From contig CAXTJU010000005.1 of assembly GCA_964244655.1 (NCBI GenBank), positions 1 to 64,000 on the forward strand: DNA of 64,000 nucleotides. Direction: 5' to 3'. The notes below the pieces were generated by a model that worked only from the letters and a program-made list of their open reading frames with translations, did not search any database and had not been told where the DNA came from. Position 1 is the first letter of the stretch; every line of letters starts with the position of its first letter. This DNA is from LMUY01 sp964244655 (GTDB lineage: Bacteria; Pseudomonadota; Alphaproteobacteria; Acetobacterales; Acetobacteraceae). The position numbers were made by a program, and so were the translations under genes. Of this stretch, positions 46,400 through 54,879 are shown piece after piece.

Positions 46400-47551
46400 C
46401 TACAGAACCAGGGCGGGCAGCAGCGCGTCCAGCCGCAGCCGCCCCTCCGCCGTGGCCGTGAGGTGGCCCGGCGCGTGCACCACGTAACCTGCCGCCACTG
46501 CCTGGGCCAGCACGTCCGCGTCCAGCACGTCTGTGAGCGCGAGGCCGGTGCGGCGGGCGAAGCGGGCGGCGTCGATGCCCTCGTGCAGGCGCAGGCCCAT
46601 CAGCAGCATCTCCCGTGCGCGGTCGGCGGGGATGATGGCCTCCTCGGCCGTGCTGCCGTGGCCGTCGCGTTCCACCCGCTCGGCCCACGGCTCCGGCGCA
46701 CGGTGGCGCCGGGTGGCGATCAGCTGCTGGCCGAACAGCAGCCGACCATGCGCGCCGGGCCCGATGCCGGCGTAGTCGCCATAGCGCCAGTAGGCGAGGT
46801 TATGCCGGCTCTCCGAACCCGGCGCTGCGTAATTGGACACTTCGTATTGCTGCAATCCATGGGCCGCGGCGGCCTCGGCGGTGGCCTCATACAGCGCGGC
46901 GGCGGCGTCCTCGTCCGGCAGGGCCAGCTCGCCCCGGCGATGCTGCGCCTCGAACGCGGTGCCGGGCTCGATGGTGAGCTGGTAGAGCGAGAGGTGATCC
47001 GCCGCCAGCGCGAGCGCGCGGTCCAACTCCGTCCGCCAGGCAGCGAGGCTTTGCCCAGGACGCGCGTAGATCAGGTCGAACGACAGGCGGGGGAAGATGC
47101 GCCGCGCCGTTTCCAGCGCCGCGATGGCCTGGGCCGCGGAGTGCTGCCGGCCCAGGCGGCGCAACGACTCGTCCTCCAGGCTCTGCACGCCGAGCGAGGC
47201 GCGGTTGACCCCGGCGTCCCGGAACGCGGCCAGCCGCCCCGCCTCCACGCTGGTGGGGTTAGCTTCGAGGGTGATTTCCAGGTCGGGTGCCGGGTCGAAC
47301 AGGCGGCGCGCGTCGTCGATCAGGGCGGCGGCGGTGCCGGGGTCCATGAGGCTGGGGGTGCCGCCGCCGAAGAAGATGGAGCCGAGCGGGCGGCGTCCGA
47401 GCCGGGCGGCCTCCCAGGCCAGCTCGGCGCGCAGGGCGGCGGCGAAACGGGCTTGCGGAATGGCGTCGCGGACGTGGCTGTTGAAATCGCAGTATGGGCA
47501 CTTGGTGAGGCAGAACGGCCAGTGGATGTAGAGGGCGAGAGGGTCGGCCAT
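46400..47551 (-). CDS. hemW: Radical SAM heme chaperone HemW
   Basis: A 383-residue radical SAM protein. The [4Fe-4S] cysteines are C14, C18 and C21 (FCLTKCPYCDF), followed by GGGTPSL and the HemW C-terminal domain. HemW binds heme and hands it to respiratory enzymes; it was long annotated as coproporphyrinogen III oxidase, but it lacks the fourth cysteine pattern typical of HemN. The ATG at 47551 was preferred to an upstream start at 47632, since the core begins at once (LALYIHWPFC). Confidence 0.93.
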   Translation of the reverse strand: MADPLALYIHWPFCLTKCPYCDFNSHVRDAIPQARFAAALRAELAWEAARLGRRPLGSIFFGGGTPSLMDPGTAAALIDDARRLFDPAPDLEITLEANPTSVEAGRLAAFRDAGVNRASLGVQSLEDESLRRLGRQHSAAQAIAALETARRIFPRLSFDLIYARPGQSLAAWRTELDRALALAADHLSLYQLTIEPGTAFEAQHRRGELALPDEDAAAALYEATAEAAAAHGLQQYEVSNYAAPGSESRHNLAYWRYGDYAGIGPGAHGRLLFGQQLIATRRHRAPEPWAERVERDGHGSTAEEAIIPADRAREMLLMGLRLHEGIDAARFARRTGLALTDVLDADVLAQAVAAGYVVHAPGHLTATAEGRLRLDALLPALVL

Positions 47552-47636
47552 GGGGCGGATATGGGTGGGGCTGGCGGGTTTGTGGGGCGTAAGCTGCTTG
47601 CCATCGCAGGTGACAGCGCCATTCAAGGACAAGCGA

Positions 47637-47714
47637 ATGCTGCCAGAGTTATTAAGAAGGCTGCGGAAGTATTTTCCGCCCTATTTGATTGAGGTCGCCG
47701 ACCGCATCTCATAA
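47637..47714 (+). CDS. Candidate small ORF encoding an amphipathic 25-residue peptide
   Basis: ATG at 47637 preceded by AAGGA at seven bases' spacing opens 25 codons ending in TAA: MLPELLRRLRKYF, then PPYLIEVADRIS. The peptide is basic and amphipathic with a central Pro-Pro. The frame also extends to an ATG at 47550, which would add a hydrophobic leader and give ~54 residues. A GCGGAA/TTCCGC hairpin lies inside, and TAA is followed by a T-run (47715-47721). It may be a real small protein, a leader peptide or chance; no homology is claimed. Confidence 0.3.
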   Translation: MLPELLRRLRKYFPPYLIEVADRIS

Positions 47715-47860
47715 TTTTTTCTCAAATGAATGTACTGGCGGAACACGCATGTTGAGAAACAACAATTCAACTAACTCTGAATATCAATCAACTTCACACA
47801 GCTTACATCTTGGATGAATTGAAGTAAATACAGATCTTGGCTTAAATCAGACTGTGAGTA
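47690..47860. other. AT-rich intergenic island
   Basis: This ~170-base stretch is visibly AT-rich (for example TCATAATTTTTTCTCAAATG and many AATT/CAAT words) within a very GC-rich region. It lies between the divergently placed hemW start and the 3' end of the IlvD/Edd gene. Apart from the small ORF at its left edge I see no coding frame, RNA gene or clear inverted repeat. It may be a promoter-rich region, a remnant of foreign DNA or a bound nucleoid site. Confidence 0.6.
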
Positions 47861-49547
47861 ACTGAAACCCAAAATCACACCCCGCATCCGCCTGCGTCAC
47901 TGCGTCCAGATACAATCGCAAATACCCCCGCTTCTCCTCAGCCATCCTTGCCGGCGCCACCCACTCCCGCCGCCGCTGCACCAACTCCGCTTCCGCCACC
48001 AGCACCTCCACCCGCCGCCCCGCCACGTCCAGCCGCACCAGGTCCCCCGTCCGCACCAGCGCCAACGGCCCGCCCAGCGCCGCCTCGGGCACCACGTGCA
48101 GCACCACCGTGCCGAACGCCGTGCCGCTCATCCGCGCGTCGGACACGCGCACCATGTCCTTCACCCCCGCCCGCGCCAGCTTCTTCGGAATCGGCAGGTA
48201 GCCGGCCTCCGGCATGCCCGGGGCGCCCTTCGGCCCGGCGTAGCGCAGCACCAGCACGCTGTCCGCGTCCACGTCGAGCGCCGGGTCGTCGATGCGGGCG
48301 GCTAGGTCGGCCACGCCGTCGAACACCACGGCGCGGCCGGTGTGCTGCAGCAGCGCCGGGGTGGCCGCGCCGAACTTGATCACGGCGCTGCCGGGGGCGA
48401 GGTTGCCGCGCAGCACGGCCAGGCCGCCCACCGGGAACACCGGCTGCGCCCGGGGGCGGATCACCGTCTGGCCGGGCACGTCCTCCGCCGCGTCCATCGC
48501 ATCCTGCACCGTGCCGCCCGTCACCACCCGGGCGGTGCCGTCCAGCAAGCCGCCCAGCTCGCGCATCAGCCGGGGCAGGCCGCCGGCCCAGTGGAAATCC
48601 TCCATGTAATGCTCGCCGGTAGGCTTCAGGTCGATCAGCACCGGCACCTCGCGGCCCAGCCGGTCGAACGCGTCCAGGTCGAGCGTGAGGCCGCGCCGCC
48701 CGGCGATGGCGCAGAGGTGGATCAAGCCGTTGGTGCTGCCGCCGATTGCTTGCAGCACCACCTGCGCGTTGCGGAACGCGGCCGGGGTCAGGAGGTCGGC
48801 GGGGCGGCGTCCCTCGGCGTCGATGGCGGCCACGGCGGCCGCCCCCGACTGCTCGGCGCAGCGCAGGCGGTCGGCATGGGTGGCGGGGATGGTGGCTGAC
48901 CCGGGCAGGGCCATGCCCAGCGCCTCGGCGAGGCAGGCCATGGTGCTGGCGGTGCCCATCACCATGCAGGTGCCCGGCGTCGGCGCCAGGCGGCCGTTGA
49001 TGGCGTCCATCTCGGCCTCAGTGAACTCCCCGGCACGGTGCCGCGCCCAGAAGCGGCGGCAGTCGGTGCAGGCGCCCAACAGCTCGCCCTTGTGGTGGCC
49101 CACCAGCATCGGGCCGGTCACCAGCTGCACCACGGGGATGTCCAGGCTGGCGGCAGCCATCAGCTGGGCTGGCACGGTCTTGTCGCAGCCGCCCAGCATC
49201 AGCACGGCGTCCATCGGCTGCGCGCGGCACATCTCCTCCGTGTCCATGGCGGCCAGGTTGCGCAGGAACATGCTGGTGGGGTGGGCGAAGCTCTCGTGGA
49301 TCGAGATGGTTGGGAACGGCATCGGCAGCCCGCCGGCCAGCAGGATGCCGCGCTTGGCCGCCTCCACCATCTGCGGCATGGTGCCATGGCAGGCGTTGTA
49401 GGCGCTGGAGGTATCGACGATGCCCACGATCGGGCGGTCCAGCGCGTCGTCCGAGTAGCCCATCGCCTTGATGAAGGCCCGGCGCAGGAACAGGCTGAAC
49501 CCGTCATCGCCGTAGCTGGTCAGGCCCTTGCGTAATCCGCTCGCCAT
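47847..49547 (-). CDS. IlvD/Edd-family sugar-acid dehydratase
   Basis: A 566-residue Fe-S dehydratase. Cluster-region cysteines are visible in GGCDKTVPAQ, GACTDCRRFW and PGTCMVMGTAS. The late block SDARMSGTAFGTVVLHV binds substrate and carries the catalytic Ser. Length and context (adjacent DHDPS-family gene and SDR) favour an L-arabinonate, D-xylonate or similar aldonate dehydratase over IlvD itself. The ATG at 49547 starts directly before RKGLTSYGDDGFS. It is divergent from the DHDPS gene with a 62-base gap that must hold both promoters. Confidence 0.85.
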   Translation of the reverse strand: MASGLRKGLTSYGDDGFSLFLRRAFIKAMGYSDDALDRPIVGIVDTSSAYNACHGTMPQMVEAAKRGILLAGGLPMPFPTISIHESFAHPTSMFLRNLAAMDTEEMCRAQPMDAVLMLGGCDKTVPAQLMAAASLDIPVVQLVTGPMLVGHHKGELLGACTDCRRFWARHRAGEFTEAEMDAINGRLAPTPGTCMVMGTASTMACLAEALGMALPGSATIPATHADRLRCAEQSGAAAVAAIDAEGRRPADLLTPAAFRNAQVVLQAIGGSTNGLIHLCAIAGRRGLTLDLDAFDRLGREVPVLIDLKPTGEHYMEDFHWAGGLPRLMRELGGLLDGTARVVTGGTVQDAMDAAEDVPGQTVIRPRAQPVFPVGGLAVLRGNLAPGSAVIKFGAATPALLQHTGRAVVFDGVADLAARIDDPALDVDADSVLVLRYAGPKGAPGMPEAGYLPIPKKLARAGVKDMVRVSDARMSGTAFGTVVLHVVPEAALGGPLALVRTGDLVRLDVAGRRVEVLVAEAELVQRRREWVAPARMAEEKRGYLRLYLDAVTQADAGCDFGFQLLTV

Positions 49548-49609
49548 CGGCGCATCCCCCCATGCCTGCCCGCGTTTATGCACAAGCCGGGCAGGGGAGG
49601 GCAAAGGCG

Positions 49610-50530
49610 ATGATGAAGGAGGCAATCTACGGCGGCGTGAACGCGGCGGTGCTGACGGCCATGCACCCGGATCTCTCGCCCGACCTGGACCGCACCGCCG
49701 CGCACGGGCGCTGGCTGCTGGCCAACGGCTGCAACGGCCTGGCCGTGCTCGGCACCACGGGCGAGGCCAACAGCATCGGCGTCTCCGAGCGTATGGAGCT
49801 GATGGACGGCCTGGTCGCCCGCGGCCTGCCGCCGGCCCGGCTGCTGCCCGGCACCGGCACCTCGGCGCTGACCGACACGGTGGCGCTGTCCCGCCACGCT
49901 GCCAGCCTGGGCTGCCCCGGCGTGCTCGTGCTGCCGCCGTTCTTCTACAAGGAGCCCAGCGAGGACGGGCTGTTCGCCTACTTCTCCGAGGTGGTCCAGC
50001 GCCTCGGCGGCGCGACGCAGCTTTACCTCTACCATTTCCCCGCCCACTCGGCGGTGCCGATCACGGTGTCGCTGATTGCCCGGCTGCTGCGGGCCTATCC
50101 GGGCGCGGTGCGCGGCCTCAAGGACAGCAGCGGCGATTTCGCCAACACGCGCAGCTACGTGGACCACTTCGCCGCGGACGAGTTCGAGGTGTACTGCGGC
50201 GATGACGGCGCGCTGCACAGCCTGCTGCAAGCGGGCGGCGCCGGGTGCATCACGGCGGCATCCAACGTCGGCTGCGCGCTGGGCGGCCAGGTGTATGCCC
50301 ACTGGGACGACGAAGCGGGGCGGCAGGCGCAGGTCACGCTGTCCGCCATCCGCCAGGCGGTCAGCTCGGCCGCGCTGATCCCCGGGCTGAAGGCACTGGT
50401 GGCGCGGCACACGGGCGACGCCGGGTGGGACGTGATGCGTCCGCCGCATCTGCCGTTGGGCGAGGCGGCACGGGCCAAGCTGTTCGCGGCGTTCGATGCG
50501 TGCGGCGTGACGTTGGCGAAGGCGGCCTGA
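49610..50530 (+). CDS. Dihydrodipicolinate-synthase family lyase/aldolase
   Basis: A 306-residue class I aldolase-fold enzyme. GTTGEANS is the pyruvate-binding motif, the assisting Tyr is in LYLYHFP, and the Schiff-base Lys is in RGLKDSSGD. Next to an aldonate dehydratase it more likely acts on a 2-keto-3-deoxy sugar acid (aldolase or dehydratase) than in lysine synthesis. A GGGGAGG precedes the ATG at 49610. It converges with the SDR gene. Confidence 0.85.
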   Translation: MMKEAIYGGVNAAVLTAMHPDLSPDLDRTAAHGRWLLANGCNGLAVLGTTGEANSIGVSERMELMDGLVARGLPPARLLPGTGTSALTDTVALSRHAASLGCPGVLVLPPFFYKEPSEDGLFAYFSEVVQRLGGATQLYLYHFPAHSAVPITVSLIARLLRAYPGAVRGLKDSSGDFANTRSYVDHFAADEFEVYCGDDGALHSLLQAGGAGCITAASNVGCALGGQVYAHWDDEAGRQAQVTLSAIRQAVSSAALIPGLKALVARHTGDAGWDVMRPPHLPLGEAARAKLFAAFDACGVTLAKAA

Positions 50531-50537
50531 GGCCCGC

Positions 50538-51278
50538 TCAGCCCCGCCCCACGAACGGCATCTCCGTCGCCATTACCGTGAGCGTCAGGATGTTGGCGTC
50601 CAGCGGCAACGACGCCATCAGCGCCACCGAGCGCGCCACGTTCGCCACGTCCATCACCGGCTCCGCCGCCATCGTGCCGTTCGCCTGCGCAACGCCCGCG
50701 GCCATCCGCGCCGTCATGGCCGTGCCCGCGTTGCCAATGTCCACCTGACCGCAGGCGATGCCGTAGGCCCGGCCATCCAGCGCGATCGTCTTGGTCAGGC
50801 CGGACACGCCGTGCTTGGTCGCCGTGTAGGGCGCCGAGCCCGGCCGCGGCGCGTGGGCCGAGATGGAACCGTTGTTGATGATCCGCCCGCCCTGCGGCCG
50901 CTGGTCCCGCATCATGCGGAACGCGCCGCGTGCCACGCGAAACGCGCCGGACAGGTTGACCGCCACCACGCCGTCCCACTGCTCGTCCGTCAGATCGCCG
51001 AAGTTGGTCGCGGGCGCATTGCCGCCGGCGTTGTTGAACAGCACGTCCAGCCGGCCCCAGGCCTGCGCAAGCGTGGCGAACAACGCCGCCACGGAGGCCG
51101 GGTCCGCCACGTCCGTCGGCACGATCAGGGCCGCGGCGTCGGCCAGGGCCGCAGTCTCCTCCAGCGTTTCCCGCCGCCGTCCGGCCAGCGCCACCGTGAA
51201 GCCGTCCCGGGCCAGCGCCAGGGCGCATGCCCGGCCAATGCCGCCGCCGGCGCCGGTGACCAATGCGGTGCGTTCCAT
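50538..51278 (-). CDS. Short-chain dehydrogenase/reductase
   Basis: A 246-residue classical SDR. The cofactor motif TGAGGGIG is at residues 8-15, NNAGG follows near residue 85, and the catalytic Ser/Tyr/Lys are in GSISAHAPRPGSAPYTATKHG. ALAGRRRE after beta-2 suggests NADP(H). It may oxidise a sugar or polyol feeding the neighbouring dehydratase; the substrate is not deducible. A GGAGG lies before the ATG. Confidence 0.88.
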   Translation of the reverse strand: MERTALVTGAGGGIGRACALALARDGFTVALAGRRRETLEETAALADAAALIVPTDVADPASVAALFATLAQAWGRLDVLFNNAGGNAPATNFGDLTDEQWDGVVAVNLSGAFRVARGAFRMMRDQRPQGGRIINNGSISAHAPRPGSAPYTATKHGVSGLTKTIALDGRAYGIACGQVDIGNAGTAMTARMAAGVAQANGTMAAEPVMDVANVARSVALMASLPLDANILTLTVMATEMPFVGRG

Positions 51279-51346
51279 CCTGCCCTCCTCCCGGTTGCCG
51301 CGGCTGACCCTAGCCTCGGCCAGGCACGGCAGCCAGCTTGCTGCGG

Positions 51347-53410
51347 CTACCAGCTCGACAGCGCGGCGCGCTTCCAGGTGTTGGCGGCCACGCAGTCATA
51401 CTGGTAATTCGCGTCGAACGTCGTCTGCCCGGCCGTGCAAGGCGCGCTGCTGCTGGCGGGGGTCGCCATGTCGATGCGGAAGGCGCCCTGCGGATGCACC
51501 GCGCCGCCGGCGGCGCCCGCCAAGTTGAGGTCGGTGGCGGCGGCGTTCAGCACCTGCACGCTGTAGGGCTGGCCTGCCGTGCCGGGGCTGAGCTGCAGGT
51601 AGCCGCTGGCGTTGGCGGGCGCCACCTGCTTGGTCACCAACGCCCCGTTGGAAATGCCGATCAGCCCGCTGCCGCCCTTGTCCTGCATCAGCAGGCCGAT
51701 GGCGCTGTCGGACCCCACCGAGTTCATCGCGATGTAGCCGCCGGAGGGAGCGCCCGTGATCTCCAGGAAGTCGGCCGCGTTCGCCGGGTTGCTCAGCTCC
51801 AGCACCGGGCTGCCGCGGTCGGCGAACTGGATCGTGCTGCTGCCCGCGTCGTAGGTCAGCCAATCAGCGCCCAGATGGGTCTTGCCCGGGTTGCCCTCGC
51901 CGTCGCCCCAAGCGCCATTGAAATAGATCTTCTGCCCCGCCTGCATCGCTACTGCCGCGTCGATGCTGGTCGCGATCTCGGTGAAGTCCAACCCGATGCG
52001 CCACTTGCCCATCACCTCATAGGCCGCGTCGCACGCGACGGAGCCGTTGCAGGTGACGAAGTCGTTGACCCAGTGGTTGTTGCTGTCCTGCACGTAGGAG
52101 AACACGGCGCCGCTGGCCGTGGCCGTGGCAGCGTTGCTGAGCGTGAGCGTCGTGCCGCTGAGGGCCGTGATGGTGACGCCCGCCGGGATGCCCGGCCCGG
52201 TAACGGTCTGCCCTGCGGCCAAGCCCGTCACGCTGGATGCGGCCAGGCTGGCCGACCCGGCGGTGGTGCTGCCGGTGAACGTCAGGCGCAGCGGGATGTT
52301 GGACGCCGTGGCGCTGGCCGCCGCGGACAGGATGACGGCGCTGTACTGGCTGTTCAACGACGCGATGGTGGCGCCGGCCGGGATGCCCGCGCCGGCCACG
52401 CTCTGCCCCGCCACGAGCTTGGCCAGCGTGCCGACGGGCACGGCGACGACGGTGGACCCGGCGGTGGTCGAGCCCTGGAAGCTGCCAATGGCGGCGAAGC
52501 TCGTGTTGCGCGAGTAGCCCATGGTGCGGCCGACTGCCGCCACGTCGTTGCCGCCGTCGCCGAAGTGCCACTCGCTGTGCTGCAAGTACTGGTTGGGCGC
52601 CAGCGCGGTGACGTCGCCTGCCTCCCAGGAGCAGCCCGGGTTGGCCAGCCAATCGGTGGTGGCCGCCCCGCCGGCGGCGGTGGGCACGCCCGCGCACAGC
52701 AGCTCACCCTCGTTCAGGATCATGTCGCCCTGGCCGTTCTGCTGCGCCACGATGCGGTTGTAGGCGGCACCGGTGCGTCCGTCATTGGTAGTGGCGGACT
52801 GGTTCCAGCCGCTGCTGTTGTTGAAGAACGCCTGGTGCGGGATGGCGCCGGGCATGTACTGGTAGCCGTGTGCCGGCTGGCCCAGCGTGTGGCCGCCATT
52901 GCCGTCGGCGATGAAGAACTCCTCCGCGCCGAACACGTGGGCGTAGTTCCACTTGCCCCAGCACTGGAAACTGGCGGTGCACGGGTCGTTCTGGTTGGTG
53001 GCGGCATTCCAGCTCGCCGGGTTCGGGTTGGCCGTGACGCCGGAGGCCATGGGGCCGCGCGGCGTGCCGGTGGAGTCCATGACCTTGCCCGGCCCGATGA
53101 ACGTGCCGAACGGCGCCAGCGGCAGGGCCGCGGTGGGCGCGTTGCAGACCCGTCCGTCCGGGATGGCGACGTGGCGGCCGCTGGCGGCGGCGGCGGCCAC
53201 GGCGGCGCTGTCATCGCTCACGCCGTCGCAGGCGGCGCCGAAATCCAGCACCGAAAGCTGGTCGGACAGCTTGGCCGTCAGCGGGCGCGCCACCGTAGCC
53301 CCCGTAGGCTGCACGCTCAGGCCGCCCAGTGGAACCGGACCCAGTTGCGCCCAGGCCGGCAAGGCAGTCAGCAGAAGAGCGGCTGCGGCAGGCAACCTGC
53401 GAAAGATCAT
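51347..53410 (-). CDS. Secreted pectate-lyase-like surface protein
   Basis: A 687-residue exported protein. The signal peptide is MIFRRLPAAAALLLTALPAWAQ. Next comes a pectate-lyase-superfamily start, VLDFGAACDGVSDDSAAV, typical of tail-spike-like and GH28-like proteins. Two copies of a Ser/Thr/Ala-rich unit (each starting STTAGS and containing GIPAG) follow at roughly 52290-52480 and 52090-52280. The C-terminus (TTFDANYQYDCVAANTWKR) looks like phage tail-fibre or adhesin ends. It may bind or cleave polysaccharide at the cell surface. A GGAG precedes the ATG at 53410. No phage genes are nearby. Confidence 0.72.
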   Translation of the reverse strand: MIFRRLPAAAALLLTALPAWAQLGPVPLGGLSVQPTGATVARPLTAKLSDQLSVLDFGAACDGVSDDSAAVAAAAASGRHVAIPDGRVCNAPTAALPLAPFGTFIGPGKVMDSTGTPRGPMASGVTANPNPASWNAATNQNDPCTASFQCWGKWNYAHVFGAEEFFIADGNGGHTLGQPAHGYQYMPGAIPHQAFFNNSSGWNQSATTNDGRTGAAYNRIVAQQNGQGDMILNEGELLCAGVPTAAGGAATTDWLANPGCSWEAGDVTALAPNQYLQHSEWHFGDGGNDVAAVGRTMGYSRNTSFAAIGSFQGSTTAGSTVVAVPVGTLAKLVAGQSVAGAGIPAGATIASLNSQYSAVILSAAASATASNIPLRLTFTGSTTAGSASLAASSVTGLAAGQTVTGPGIPAGVTITALSGTTLTLSNAATATASGAVFSYVQDSNNHWVNDFVTCNGSVACDAAYEVMGKWRIGLDFTEIATSIDAAVAMQAGQKIYFNGAWGDGEGNPGKTHLGADWLTYDAGSSTIQFADRGSPVLELSNPANAADFLEITGAPSGGYIAMNSVGSDSAIGLLMQDKGGSGLIGISNGALVTKQVAPANASGYLQLSPGTAGQPYSVQVLNAAATDLNLAGAAGGAVHPQGAFRIDMATPASSSAPCTAGQTTFDANYQYDCVAANTWKRAALSSW

Positions 53411-53553
53411 GGTTTGTTCTCCAGGGTCGGGCACCCTACGACACGATGGGGGACGTATCCAATCGTCATGATCGCTTCCATCCGCCCGCTGCGCCGGGAT
53501 CACGCTGATTTACCGCGTTTGGGTGCCTTGGCGCCGCATGAAGAAGCGCATCG

Positions 53554-54786
53554 TTATCCCGGCCGGCCCACCTCGACCGTGACGTGCGACAGGGCAGGGA
53601 AGCGCGCGAGCAGGCGGCGGTAATGCTCGGGCCCCCGCGCGCCATCAGCTGTGGCGACGGCGACGATCGCCCCGAGATGGCCTGGTCCGAGACGCCACAG
53701 ATGCAGGTCGGTCACCCGGCCGCCCTCTGCTTCCACGGCCTGCCGCATGGCGTCGGCGGCATGCGGGTCCGGCACCATGTCGAGCAGGATAGCGCCGGTG
53801 TCGCGGACCAGCCCGTAGGACCAGCTCGCGATCACGCAGGCGCCGACCAGGCCGGCGAGCGGATCCATCCACAGCCAGCCGAAGCCACGCGCCAGCACCA
53901 GCCCGACGATCACCAGCACCGACACGGCGGCATCCGCCACGACGTGGACGATCGCGGCCCGCATGTTGTTGTCGCGGTGCGCGGCCTGGTTCCCGTTATG
54001 GCCGTGCCCGTGCTCCTCGAAGGCCACAGGATAGTCGTCGCCGCCGAGGCGCAGATGCGCCACGAACTGGTGCGGCTCGGGGATCGTCTCGGCGCTTTCC
54101 AGCCAACCGCCCCGGTCCCGCATGGCGAACACCTGGCGCGCGCCGTCCGCCCGCACCGTCTCGATGGTTGCGGCGGCGCAGATCGTGCCGCCCGGCTGCG
54201 GCCGCAGCTGGAACACCGGGGCCACGCCGTCCTCGAACACGCGCAAGGCCAGGGGGCCGTCCGGCGTCGCGATGCTCTGCGCCTCGTCGTGGTCTTTATG
54301 CCCATGGCCGTGTCCATGGTGGTGGCCGCCGCCGAGCAGCCAAACGCTGGCCACGTTCACGGCCAGCCCAAGGGTTGCGATCGGGATGGCCTCGTTGAAC
54401 CGGATCGGCACGGGGGCGAACAGCCGGCTGACCGCCTCGCAGCCGATCAGCAGCGCGATCATCGCCAGCACGACCGCGCTGGTAAAGCCGGCCAGGTCGC
54501 CCAGCTTGCCTGTGCCGAAGCTGAACCGGGGATCGTGCGCGTAACGGCGGGCGTAGCGGTAAGCCAGCGCCGCCAGCAGCAGCGCGCCCGCGTGGGTGCT
54601 CATGTGCAGCCCGTCCGCGACCAGGGCGATGGACCCGAAGGCGAGGCCGCCCACGATCTCCAGCACCATCATCGCCCCGCACAACCCAATGACCCACCAG
54701 GTCCGATGTTCGGACTCCTCGTGTCCTGCGCCCAGGAAGACGTGGCTGTGGCCCGGCGTGGTGGCGGAGGCGAGTATGCCGTCCAT
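53554..54786 (-). CDS. dmeF: Cation diffusion facilitator, DmeF type (Co/Ni exporter)
   Basis: A 410-residue CDF exporter. The first metal site is in VADGLHMSTHAGA and the second in HVVADAAVSV; six helices surround them. A long cytoplasmic insertion with HHHGHGHGHKDHD and a later EEHGHGHN is characteristic of DmeF, which exports cobalt and nickel by proton antiport. The ~100-residue segment between the His clusters is longer than in plain CDF proteins. A perfect palindrome 49 bases upstream may be the metal-responsive operator. Confidence 0.87.
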   Translation of the reverse strand: MDGILASATTPGHSHVFLGAGHEESEHRTWWVIGLCGAMMVLEIVGGLAFGSIALVADGLHMSTHAGALLLAALAYRYARRYAHDPRFSFGTGKLGDLAGFTSAVVLAMIALLIGCEAVSRLFAPVPIRFNEAIPIATLGLAVNVASVWLLGGGHHHGHGHGHKDHDEAQSIATPDGPLALRVFEDGVAPVFQLRPQPGGTICAAATIETVRADGARQVFAMRDRGGWLESAETIPEPHQFVAHLRLGGDDYPVAFEEHGHGHNGNQAAHRDNNMRAAIVHVVADAAVSVLVIVGLVLARGFGWLWMDPLAGLVGACVIASWSYGLVRDTGAILLDMVPDPHAADAMRQAVEAEGGRVTDLHLWRLGPGHLGAIVAVATADGARGPEHYRRLLARFPALSHVTVEVGRPG

Positions 54787-54834
54787 GTCAGTCTCTCACT
54801 TCAGGTCGGTGCGAACAGCTGCACTGTCTTTGTA

Positions 54835-54855
54835 GCATAGGGGTGCCCCCTATGC
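54835..54855. promoter_or_regulatory. Perfect palindrome upstream of dmeF, candidate metal-sensor operator
   Basis: GCATAGGGG, three bases, CCCCTATGC: a perfect nine-base inverted repeat about 49 bases before the dmeF start. The G/C-tract flanked by AT steps resembles operators of the RcnR/CsoR/DmeR repressor family. No such regulator gene is in the window. Confidence 0.5.
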
Positions 54856-54879
54856 CATTGAGTCCGGTGAGAGTGAGGG

